NCBI GenBank assembly: GCA_052400625.1
Contig: JBQTGH010000011.1
Length of the DNA stretch: 64,000 nt
Reading direction: 5' to 3' (one strand)
Source: Thermophagus sp052400625
Lineage (GTDB): Bacteria > Bacteroidota > Bacteroidia > Bacteroidales > Marinilabiliaceae
Shown here piece by piece: positions 25,575 to 34,600 of this stretch. The notes beneath the pieces were generated by a model that was not told the origin of the DNA, did not search any database, and was given only the letters and a program-made list of their open reading frames with translations. Position numbers and translations under genes: made by a program. Numbering within the stretch: the stretch's first letter is position 1; each line of letters opens with the position of its first letter.

Positions 25575-25613
25575 TCTTCTGTGTTCGTTTTTTGTGGGTC
25601 GGAGATGAACGGC

Positions 25614-26321
25614 TCAGCCATTAAGCGTTTCCACATTCAATGGATAGGGGAAGCGAAAGGTTTTTATGTGTCGGTCTTTAAACGCCGGCACTCTTATTTC
25701 CACTTCAACGGGCCCATGCATGTCTTCCGGCAGACTAAGGAGGAGTCGGGATGGAGTGTTGGTATGTATTTTTTGCGGACGTATTTCGTTCTTGTTTTGG
25801 TCGATAAAGAATATTCCCTGTTCCGGGTCGTTTGGGTCAATTTTAAGTCTTGATCCCTCAACAAGAATAACATTATTGGCCGTTATTAATTTATTTATGG
25901 TATTGGTGTGTAAGTCGGTAATTCTTCTAATGATAGGTGTCATGGGAAGCGTGTTTAACCTTTTAGGCGTTACTATTGAAAGCGCTTCTTTTAAATGTTT
26001 TGAAGGGGAACAAACCACATACAACTGATGTCGGGAGGGGGTGAAGTAGTCCTCTTCCGAATCGAAGGTTCCCCTAATGGACAAGCGGAAATTAAACAAT
26101 CGGGTTTTGATGTTTACCCCTTCCCGTAAAAAAAATATTATGGCCTTTTGCAGCGCTTCCAGTACCGCCTTCACATCCGCCATTGTAATGGTAGAGCCTT
26201 GATTGACCATATGATCCATTAATTCTTTTTCGGTTATTGTGCGATTACCATGAATCACGGCGATATAGTTCTCATTACTGTTTTTTAACGGATTTTTGAT
26301 TAACCGATATAGAAATGCCAT
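25614..26321 (-). CDS. HU family DNA-binding protein with DUF4469 domain
   Basis: 235 residues. The N-terminal 120 residues form an HU-like DNA-binding domain of the Bacteroidota type (MAFLYRLIKNPLKNSNENYI, LMDHMVNQGSTITMADVKAV, IKTRLFNFRLSIRGTFDSEE). The C-terminal half is a DUF4469 Ig-like beta domain with EGSRLKIDPNDPEQGIFFID and SRLLLSLPEDMHGPVEVEIR. Such proteins are thought to bind DNA and shape the nucleoid; their partner specificity is unknown. The gene is monocistronic with its own terminator. Many genomes of the phylum carry several paralogues; only one is in this window. Confidence 0.9.
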   Translation of the reverse strand: MAFLYRLIKNPLKNSNENYIAVIHGNRTITEKELMDHMVNQGSTITMADVKAVLEALQKAIIFFLREGVNIKTRLFNFRLSIRGTFDSEEDYFTPSRHQLYVVCSPSKHLKEALSIVTPKRLNTLPMTPIIRRITDLHTNTINKLITANNVILVEGSRLKIDPNDPEQGIFFIDQNKNEIRPQKIHTNTPSRLLLSLPEDMHGPVEVEIRVPAFKDRHIKTFRFPYPLNVETLNG

Positions 26322-26523
26322 AGCTGTTTGTTTTAAAGGATTAGTGTTTTTGGTGAGTTTTATGTTTAAATCTGAGCTGTTTAGGTGATTAGAGTCGACC
26401 GGATAGTTGATGACCCGGAGACATAAAATTTTTTAAAACAAACTGAGTACACCTTTTTTTCGTATTGCCTTGCATTCAGATGCAATAATTGCTTTTTATC
26501 CCTGCATCGGGTTTTGGTAATCT

Positions 26524-26531
26524 TAACTTTG
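26524..26531 (+). promoter_or_regulatory. Candidate -7 box (TAACTTTG)
   Basis: TAACTTTG matches the TAnnTTTG consensus, about 93 bp before the doubtful frame at 26624 and 375 bp before the transporter gene. No well-spaced TTG was found upstream, so this is weak. Confidence 0.3.
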
Positions 26532-26623
26532 GATGAACATTTATGTGAATCCTGAAAAAATAATGCCTGTCATGTGATATTCAGTTGTTTGATGATATTA
26601 CAAATTTTAAAAAAAAATAAAAA

Positions 26624-26887
26624 ATGGCCAAGGTCAACAGAACGTTAAGGATGCCCGGATTGGGGTTAACTAAAGCTGCGCTACCGATGGGAAGTTCGGT
26701 GAAGAAAGGGGGGGGAGAGATCGACAGAATCGGTCATTATAAAATGTGGGGTCGTTGCTTCTTTCCGGGAAAAATATCAATTTTGTCAGCTAACAGAAGT
26801 ATTGCAATGAAGGCCTACCATTACTTTTCCTTCCTTATGTGGGGAGCTTCGGATTTTACTGAAAGAGGTGGGATTAATACGAACTAA
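26624..26887 (+). CDS. Doubtful small protein, 87 residues
   Basis: The frame begins MAKVNRTLRMPGLG after an A-rich leader (AAAAAAAAATAAAAAATGG), which is a normal setting for a Bacteroidota start codon, and a candidate promoter box lies upstream. Against it: no recognisable domain, a run of eight Gs at 26708-26715 in the coding part, and a mixed basic/aromatic composition unlike its neighbours. It ends 18 bp before the EamA transporter gene. It may be a real leader or small protein, or a chance frame. Confidence 0.25.
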   Translation: MAKVNRTLRMPGLGLTKAALPMGSSVKKGGGEIDRIGHYKMWGRCFFPGKISILSANRSIAMKAYHYFSFLMWGASDFTERGGINTN

Positions 26888-26905
26888 AAATAAATTAAAA
26901 AATTG

Positions 26906-27823
26906 ATGACCGATTCGAGCAAAGGCATACTATATGCCACTATCACAGCCCTGTTGTGGGGCGTTTTAGCCATTGTCTTAAAGATTTCGTTAGCCTATTT
27001 TGATTCCTATACGGTTGTTTGGTGGCGGTTTACTATGGCCTTTGCGTTTTTGGTGATATATTTTGCGATCAACCGCCGGGGGTATTTAACAATTTTGAAA
27101 AAGCCGCCCCTGAAGCTCTTGTTGGCAGGCGCCTTGTTGGGGTTGAATTACATTGGTTTTATGCAAGGGGTGCATTATGCAGGACCAGCGGTAACCCAGG
27201 TAATGATACAACTAGGTCCCATCATGTTGGCTTTAACCGGCTTTTTGTTTTTCAAGGAGCGACTCACTCGAATTCGGGCATTTGGCTTTTTGTTAGCTCT
27301 TTTGGGTTTTACTTTCTTTTATTTTCAGCAATTACAAACACTTGTTAATGAGCCTGCAATGTTGAATTTGGGGGTGTTGTGGGTGTTGACCGGTGCTTTG
27401 GCCTGGACCGCCTATGCCGTACTCAATAAAATATTGGTCCGCAATATAGCCTCGGGCCAGATTAATTTGATTCTATATGGAGTTCCCGCAATTCTTTTTC
27501 TTCCGTTAGCCGATTTTTCTTCTCTACTGGCCGTTGATTCGTTAGGGAAAGTCTTATTGTTATTGTTTTTGGGTGGCAACACGCTGGTTGCATACGGATC
27601 ACTATCGTTGGCATTAAAATATGCGGAGGCCAATAAGGTTAGTATGATAATAACCATTAATCCGGTGATAACCTTTGTTGTGATGGAGATTCTGTTTTGG
27701 AGCCATGTAACCTGGTTTGACGTTCCTCCGGTTGGCGCCATGTCGTATGTGGGTGCTGCTATGGTGCTTGTGGGTGCCATTTTTGCCATTGGTGCCATCG
27801 ACCGGAAAAATAAAGGAAGGTAA
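26906..27823 (+). CDS. EamA/DMT-family transporter
   Basis: 305 residues from the ATG at 26906; a TTG three bases earlier is in frame but less likely. Ten hydrophobic helices form two EamA halves: the first begins GILYATITALLWGVLAIVLK and the second begins after the central VLWVLTGALAWTAYAVLNK. The segment YAGPAVTQVMIQLGPIMLAL is typical of this family. These inner-membrane carriers export or import small metabolites such as amino acids or nucleobases. The substrate cannot be inferred. No partner gene is adjacent. Confidence 0.92.
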   Translation: MTDSSKGILYATITALLWGVLAIVLKISLAYFDSYTVVWWRFTMAFAFLVIYFAINRRGYLTILKKPPLKLLLAGALLGLNYIGFMQGVHYAGPAVTQVMIQLGPIMLALTGFLFFKERLTRIRAFGFLLALLGFTFFYFQQLQTLVNEPAMLNLGVLWVLTGALAWTAYAVLNKILVRNIASGQINLILYGVPAILFLPLADFSSLLAVDSLGKVLLLLFLGGNTLVAYGSLSLALKYAEANKVSMIITINPVITFVVMEILFWSHVTWFDVPPVGAMSYVGAAMVLVGAIFAIGAIDRKNKGR

Positions 27824-28011
27824 GAAACAGGTTTGCGTGTAACGTGCCGTTTTTTTGAGAGAGAATAGCTCCGGAGGCTCATCCCACCTGGGTTTACGGG
27901 AATTTTTAAATAGTGAATTTGTTAAGTTAAAGCAAATCGTGTTGTTGTTTAAATAAAAATGTATAAATTAGGTAATTCTAAATATTATGATGTTGTAGGA
28001 ATTTATAATAA

Positions 28012-31000
28012 ATGATTACTATAATAAAGTATATTGATATTGCCTTCATCGTATTGGTGTTATCAATTTTAGTCGTATTATTTATTCAAATAAAAAAGAA
28101 CGGTGATAAATCAGGAAATCCCAACAATTCGGTTCGTGAAGGTTTCTTTTCACGCTGGTTTGGTCCTAAGGGCTCCGGTTTAATTCTGGCCTTTATAATT
28201 ATTTTTGGAGGCTGGGTGATAGGCAGGGAAGCTTCCCGAACCCAGGAGTCTTTTATGAAACAGGCACTGATAAACAATTTAAAGGACCTGTCGGGATTGT
28301 TTCAATCGGAAGATACCACACCAATTACATTTACGCAAGAGGATGAAAATTCCGTTCACTTCAACAGAGTTGCCAATTTATTGAATCATTATTCAAAACT
28401 TACCGGAGTACATCATATTTACACGCTTCAAAAAAGGGGACGGCACTATTATTTTGGGCCCATGAACCACCAGAGTGATGATCCCTATTATTTTTCTCCC
28501 GGGAGTAAGTACCCAACCGACAGAGACATATTGGACAGCGTGGTTCTCAGCCGTACGATCTATTTTGCCGGTCGTCATAATGATGGGTTTGGACAAAATG
28601 TGAGCTGCTATCTTCCTTTGCTGGACAAATCGAACGATAAAGTTTTATTGGTTATAGGGATGAGTGTTTCTGCAGAGATGTGGGAACGGAATCTTTTTCT
28701 GGTAAGAATTATTCCCTTTTGTCTGACATTATGTTTGTTGATTATTGTTCTGATCTATGTTCGGTCATCACTAAGGAGGAAAAAAGGGCTGCAAAGGGTC
28801 TTCTACCAACGGGTCTTTTATTTTCGGGAAGGCATTTTGCTGTTTATATCAGGCTTGCTCATCACGCTGTATGTGACCCATTTTTCTTACCAGAAAAGCC
28901 TACGGTATCATCAGATTGTTTTTTCGCAGAGTGCGCATGGTCGTGGCAGTGTGATTTCGCAAACCATCAATAAGGTGCGCTATTCGGTTTCGGGATTGGC
29001 TCGTTTGTTTGAGGTCAGTGAAGAAGTCACCGAAAATGAATTTGCCGATTATGTGCAGGATTTAGTGAACTATCCGTTTGTGGAGGCCGTTGGGTGGGCC
29101 CGACAACTCTCTGAATCTGACGATAATTTTGTTATTGAATATCAGGTTCCTGAAACAGTTCAGTTTTCAGAGAACAGAAAACTGATATTGCGAGAAGATA
29201 CTTTACGGCGGAACGCTGTGTTAGAGGCCTTGAAAAGCGGATATATTTCAGTTACCAATACTTGTGTTGATCATGGTAAAAAGTGGGTTGAACTTTTTTT
29301 AAGAACCAGGGACAAAAACCGGCAGACAAATGGATTTGTCATTGTGTCCCTGGATCTGACACAATTATTAGAAAGTATTTCACGAGTCAATACGGAAGAT
29401 GATCCTTATTTTGAGATTTCGCTATTGCAAATAGATCATCTGGAGGCGCCCCGGCAGGATTGTAATAATCTTTTATTACCGGCTGTTTTCGGGAAGAGGA
29501 ATGAATTATCTTATGAGTATTATGATTTCTTTTTTGGGAAAGTATATAACATATCCATCGTTCCCTTGTCGGGCTATTATGAAATTTATGGTGATACTGT
29601 CTTTGTCTCGGTATTGATTTTGGGAATATTGGTAAGCCTGGTTATTTCTGTGATAATTGTGGTTTTGGTGAATCGTCGTTATTTGCTTGAAAAACAGATA
29701 GAAAAATATTCTTCGAGATTAAAAGAGAGTCAAGATCGATTTCTTACTCTATTTTCGGCCATGCGCGAAGGGGTTGCCTTTCATGAAATAATACTGGATG
29801 ATGAGGGTAATCCCAAAAACTATATAATAAAGGATGTCAATTCAGCATTTGAGATATTAACCACGATCCCGTATAAGAAAGTAATTGGAGCAGATACCAA
29901 AAAGATCTTTGGGAAAGCTTATTATTTGGAACAATTTAGCCAGGTCGTCAAAGAGAAGAAATCGGTGATTTTTGATGGATATTTTGAACCGGCCAATAAA
30001 TATTTTAGAATATCGGCTGCGCCGTGGGGTGAAAATGGTTTTGCAGCGATTTTTTATGATATCACCAAGCAGGTTATTGTAGAAAAAAAGCTTAAGAAGA
30101 GTGAGGAACGGTATCGGTTGATTTCAGAGAATGCAGGTGATCTTATTACCATATTTAACCATAATACAGGGAAACTCAGTTATATTAGTCCTTCGGTAAA
30201 GAAAATATCGGGGTATTCTTATAATGAGGTGGTTGGTAAAGGGTTGGAGGAGGTTGTTTCTAAAAAATCATATGAAAAGATTATGTCTGCCATGCCGGAG
30301 CGAATCGTCCGCTTTGAAAAAGGGGACGATAGCGAACGCGTCAAAAGTGTCTTTCTGGAGATAAGACACAGGGGCGGCGGGACGGTACCGGTGGAAGTTG
30401 TCACCACATTGTTAACGGATAAAAACAATAAAGTGACCTCCATATTGGGGGTGGGCAGGGATATCCGAGAGCGTTTGAAAGCGGAAGATTCCCTTCGAAA
30501 GAGCGAAGAGAAATTCCGTTTGTTGGTTGAGAATCAAAATGATTTAGTGGTAAAGGTAGATAAACATGGTCGATTTTTATATGTTAGTCCTTCCTATTGC
30601 CGGCTTTTTGGACGAACGAAAGAAGAATTACAAAATAGAAAGTATATTCCAATGGTGCATCCTGACGACCGAAAGGCGACTCAGGAGGCCTTAAAGAAGT
30701 TGTTGAAACCGCCCTATCAGGTTACCATAGAGCAGCGTGCTATGACCAGAGATGGTTGGCGGTGGTTGTCGTGGAGCGATACCGCGGTTTTTGACAAATC
30801 GGGTGAAATAAAGGAGATTATTGGCATTGGAAGGGATATTACCGAGCGGAAAGTGGCCGAGAAAGCTCTTCAGAAAAGCAGGGAGTTACTGGAACGACAA
30901 AATAAGGAGTATGCTGCGCTCAACGAAGAGTATATGGCGATGAACGAGGAATTGTCGAAAATTAATGATGAGTTAAGTGTTGCTATTGAAAAAGCGGAAG

Positions 31001-31689
31001 AAAGTGAAAAGCTGAAGACTGCCTTCCTACAGAATATGTCACATGAGATCCGAACGCCTTTAAATGCGATTATAGGTTTTTCGGAAATGTTGGGAATGGA
31101 TTACCTGACCGATGACGATCGTAAGGAATTTACCTCAATCATTGTAAACAGTGGCCGGCAATTATTGGAATTGGTCAACGATATTCTCACGATATCAGCC
31201 ATTGAGACGCATCAGGATAAACTGAATTTATCGTTGTTGAATTTAAATCTATTGTTAAGGGAGCTGCACTCTGTCTTTAGCCCCAAAACCAAAGCGAAGG
31301 GGTTAGAACTAAAGGTGGAATTGGGACTACCTGATGATGGTTGTGATATTCGGAGTGATGAGCTGAAATTGCGCCAGATCTTTATCAATTTATTGGGCAA
31401 TGCCTTAAAATTCACCTCTGAAGGAGAGATTGAATTTGGGTATAAGAAGGAGGATTCAGGCGAAATTCTGTGCTATGTCAGAGATTCAGGAGTGGGCATT
31501 TCTAAAGATAACCAGGGGAAGATCTTTGAACGTTTTGTGCAGGCCGACAGTACCATAAAGCCTAAATATGGGGGTACGGGCCTCGGTCTTTCCATCTGCA
31601 AAGGACATGTGGAAATGCTGGGCGGAAAGATCTGGCTTGAATCTACCCCCGGAGTCGGCTCAGTCTTCTACTTTACTCATCCTGGCTGA
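28012..31689 (+). CDS. Large CHASE/PAS sensor histidine kinase
   Basis: 1225 residues. Order: two N-terminal helices (about 8-26 and 52-70), an extracytoplasmic segment (about 70-225), two helices (229-249 and 273-292), a CHASE-like sensor (about 300-515, with FVEAVGWARQL), a helix (525-552), three PAS domains (about 575-695, 700-825 and 833-950), a coiled coil, a HisKA domain with His1011 in FLQNMSHEIRTPLN, and a HATPase with NLLGNALKF, DSGVGIS and GTGLGLSI. There is no receiver domain and no response regulator next door, so its partner lies elsewhere. Two extracytoplasmic sensors in one chain suggest combined signals. Its last 17 bp overlap the convergent gene at 31673. Confidence 0.9.
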   Translation: MITIIKYIDIAFIVLVLSILVVLFIQIKKNGDKSGNPNNSVREGFFSRWFGPKGSGLILAFIIIFGGWVIGREASRTQESFMKQALINNLKDLSGLFQSEDTTPITFTQEDENSVHFNRVANLLNHYSKLTGVHHIYTLQKRGRHYYFGPMNHQSDDPYYFSPGSKYPTDRDILDSVVLSRTIYFAGRHNDGFGQNVSCYLPLLDKSNDKVLLVIGMSVSAEMWERNLFLVRIIPFCLTLCLLIIVLIYVRSSLRRKKGLQRVFYQRVFYFREGILLFISGLLITLYVTHFSYQKSLRYHQIVFSQSAHGRGSVISQTINKVRYSVSGLARLFEVSEEVTENEFADYVQDLVNYPFVEAVGWARQLSESDDNFVIEYQVPETVQFSENRKLILREDTLRRNAVLEALKSGYISVTNTCVDHGKKWVELFLRTRDKNRQTNGFVIVSLDLTQLLESISRVNTEDDPYFEISLLQIDHLEAPRQDCNNLLLPAVFGKRNELSYEYYDFFFGKVYNISIVPLSGYYEIYGDTVFVSVLILGILVSLVISVIIVVLVNRRYLLEKQIEKYSSRLKESQDRFLTLFSAMREGVAFHEIILDDEGNPKNYIIKDVNSAFEILTTIPYKKVIGADTKKIFGKAYYLEQFSQVVKEKKSVIFDGYFEPANKYFRISAAPWGENGFAAIFYDITKQVIVEKKLKKSEERYRLISENAGDLITIFNHNTGKLSYISPSVKKISGYSYNEVVGKGLEEVVSKKSYEKIMSAMPERIVRFEKGDDSERVKSVFLEIRHRGGGTVPVEVVTTLLTDKNNKVTSILGVGRDIRERLKAEDSLRKSEEKFRLLVENQNDLVVKVDKHGRFLYVSPSYCRLFGRTKEELQNRKYIPMVHPDDRKATQEALKKLLKPPYQVTIEQRAMTRDGWRWLSWSDTAVFDKSGEIKEIIGIGRDITERKVAEKALQKSRELLERQNKEYAALNEEYMAMNEELSKINDELSVAIEKAEESEKLKTAFLQNMSHEIRTPLNAIIGFSEMLGMDYLTDDDRKEFTSIIVNSGRQLLELVNDILTISAIETHQDKLNLSLLNLNLLLRELHSVFSPKTKAKGLELKVELGLPDDGCDIRSDELKLRQIFINLLGNALKFTSEGEIEFGYKKEDSGEILCYVRDSGVGISKDNQGKIFERFVQADSTIKPKYGGTGLGLSICKGHVEMLGGKIWLESTPGVGSVFYFTHPG

Positions 31690-34600
31690 CCGATTGGTCA
31701 GGATCATCTGTAACGACATCGTCTGCGTCGGCCGGATCGGAATCCACATTAAAAAAGTTCATGAATTTCTTAAGACGGTTATTGTTCCCTAATTGGAATA
31801 CGTAATTGTCTTGTCCGAGGCCGGTTTTCATTTTCCGATCGTCAATATCGAGTTGTTGAATGGCAGTATTAAAGGTTTTAGAGGACGAGAGAACCATCAT
31901 TTTTTCGTTGTTGTAACTAAAGAAAAACCAGGTATCCTCGTCCGACTGGATATGGATTTCGAATGAGTTGCCGCCTCTGCTTCTGGATATTAACGCTTTT
32001 ACCTGCACTTCTTTTTCAATGGCTTGATCCTTTATCCAGCCCAGCGTAGCTTTGTCGTTGGCATAATAGGAGCGAGAAGGGGTATCCCATTTGAACTGGA
32101 TGTTGGTAAAACAGAGCGTATGTTTGAGATGGTCCGGTATTATTTGAGAGAGATCGGCAGCCGTAACATACTGTTTGGTGATGTTTTCCGCGGTTTTTGA
32201 GTCGGTCCATTCTCTTAATCTGTTTTCCAGAATTGTTTTGTCGGTATTAGCATCTCCGGCTTTGGAGTCCAGAATGATGCTGGCCATGGCTTGAATGCTG
32301 TTGGGATCGAGCATAAAATCTGCACCAAAGAGGGCGTCTATTTCGATTTCATTCTGGTCGCGATAGTGGCGAATGGTACCGGATGAATGAAGTTTTACCT
32401 GCTCCAGATCGAGTGCTAAATCGAGTAATCCAGTTCCGCTAACGATGCATTTATCGCTGTAGAAACGCAAAATATTGCCGGCCGAGTCTGGATTGGCCAG
32501 TTTTTCTTTTTGGGCAATTTCGAAGCTTTTTAAATCATCGTTATATCTAAGGAAACCATAGGCATCAAGAATGGGATTGTTGTTCATGCCTTTGCTTTTT
32601 TCCAGGAAAGCACTGTAGGCATGAGTGGAGTCCAGTTGTAGGAAAAAATGGTGACTCAGTTTTTCTATATCGGTATTTACCGATTTTTCTTCCACGGGGA
32701 TTAGGATGTCGGCGGGATTAATTCTGGCATTAAATCGCAGATAATCCTGTGGCCCATATTGATGACAAGAATGCAGTAGTTGCGTGCCACCGTCAAAAGA
32801 AAGAAATGGTTCGGCAGCGTTCAGTTCTACATCTCCGTTAAAGGCAAAGTGGCTGTCGAAGGTAAAGAGTTTCTCGTTGGGAATGGAGCCTTTTGCCACG
32901 GTGATGTTTTTGTTGTTGACCGTTATGTCGTTGAAATTGATTGTGTAGGTTTTATTATCCCCATTCCTAAAGTCATATTGACCATTGCCCTGGTATTGGT
33001 ATTTACCTTCAACGGTGACGTGTGCATTTTTGAATTTGTGGGGAGAGTTGTTGATTAAAATTAACGTAGAATCCAGCGGGTCCATTTCCGCTTTTTCGCG
33101 GATGTTGATGATCCCGTCGTTAAGAATTATATTGGCATCAGCGACTTTGATGTTGGGGACTTCGCGTGCTTTGATGGTTTTTTCTTCCACATCATAAATG
33201 GCAATGGGTGCGATAAAATCGAGGGAGTCCTGACGTCGGTCAATGGAGACAAATCTGTTCCCTTTTGATCCGCTGGCTCCCAGGACGATTTCATTATTGT
33301 CCATGTTCCAGGTAAATTCGTTGATGAATGCAATATATCGGTTGTCAGTAAATTCAACCACATTTCCGACATCTCTCGACTGGAATCGTCCTTTTCTTTT
33401 TTCAAAGTCGATCTGAGCCTTGAGGTTGTTGGTTTTAAAAGAAATACCTTCCACATTTCCACCACCGATGAGGTGAAAATCAGCGCTGTCGGCCATCAGT
33501 GCGTGGTGGGTCAGGTCCATCTTTTCGGAGATCAGGTTTGCCGTAGGCATGAGGAGTTTTCCTTTAGCCTGCAGTCCGTTAGGCGAATAAGTGAGTTCTC
33601 CCTCCAGGGAGGTTTCCTTTTGGAAGAGATTAAAAAAGTTATCGGTTTGTTTGGCCATCAGCTTGTCTTCATAAGGCAGGAATCTGATGGATATATTCTG
33701 TCCCTGTACATCCGGGAGCTCAACGCCGGTGGTTTGGGGTTCAACATTGAAGTTTTGGGCCATGCCCTTTGTTTCCTCCGGCAAAAAAGTAAATGCCTCT
33801 GACTCGGCCTTGGTATTACCATAACTGAGTAGGCCTTTTCCAATAAGGCCCTGGTTACTGAGGTCGATGGTGTTGGTAAAGGTGGCTTTGTTTTGATAAA
33901 TGGGGTAGCCTTCCGGAGGAGATGCTTTGACAAACCCAAGTGAAAAATCGCTCCGAACCCGGAGTTGATCGTCTATGTCGGGGAAAATATTGCTTCGAAA
34001 TGTTCCATCGAAAACAATATTCCTTTTATTGAGCTGGTTAAGGCTGTCTATTTCAAAAGGTTGAAGTTCAAAGTAAAAGTTTTCTTTTGAATATGCGCCG
34101 CTTTGAATATCGGGTCTGTCATAGTAGACATAAGAATTTCTGTTGCTGACAAGAAGAGGAAAGTGGGGATAGTCAACCAATCCGGATTTATTGCTGGCGG
34201 TATCAATTTGCAAATATCCCGACAGTTTGGCGATGGTATTGTCCACCGGTTGCAGAAGGGGTTGTCCGTATTCATCCGTTTTATTGGTGCCGATGTTCAG
34301 CCGCATGGAATCGATGGTGGACATATCAATTCTAAAATCATCATAGGAAAAAAAGAAGCCGTCGCCAAAGAGTTGAATCATACCAGCGATAATGCGACCA
34401 TTAAAGCTGAAATTACGATTGAACTTAAGAGTTACTTCCTGTTTTTCGGGAATAAATACCACGTTTTGCCGATCACTAATGGAAATGTTTTTCACCCCCT
34501 GAAGGGCCAGGTCATAGTTTTTGAGGTCAAATTTGGCGTTGGGAATATTTTTGGGTGTTATTGAGTTAAATCGAATGACATCATAGTCTTTTTTCCCCAT

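Larger units (their letters stand above)
25101..25613. other. 513-bp intergenic region with three terminator-like hairpins
   Basis: Upstream of the DUF1566 gene and downstream of the HU-type gene (both minus strand). Apart from the hairpins at 25282-25301, 25322-25353 and 25537-25574 I see no gene. The promoter for the redox run should be between 25101 and about 25280, but no convincing TAnnTTTG box was found there. Confidence 0.6.
26322..26905. other. 584-bp intergenic region between divergent genes
   Basis: It holds a candidate -7 box at 26524-26531, a small stem TTGCAT / ATGCAA (26470-26475 with 26480-26485), and a doubtful 87-codon frame at 26624-26887. The rest is AT-rich and unassigned. 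Confidence 0.5.
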
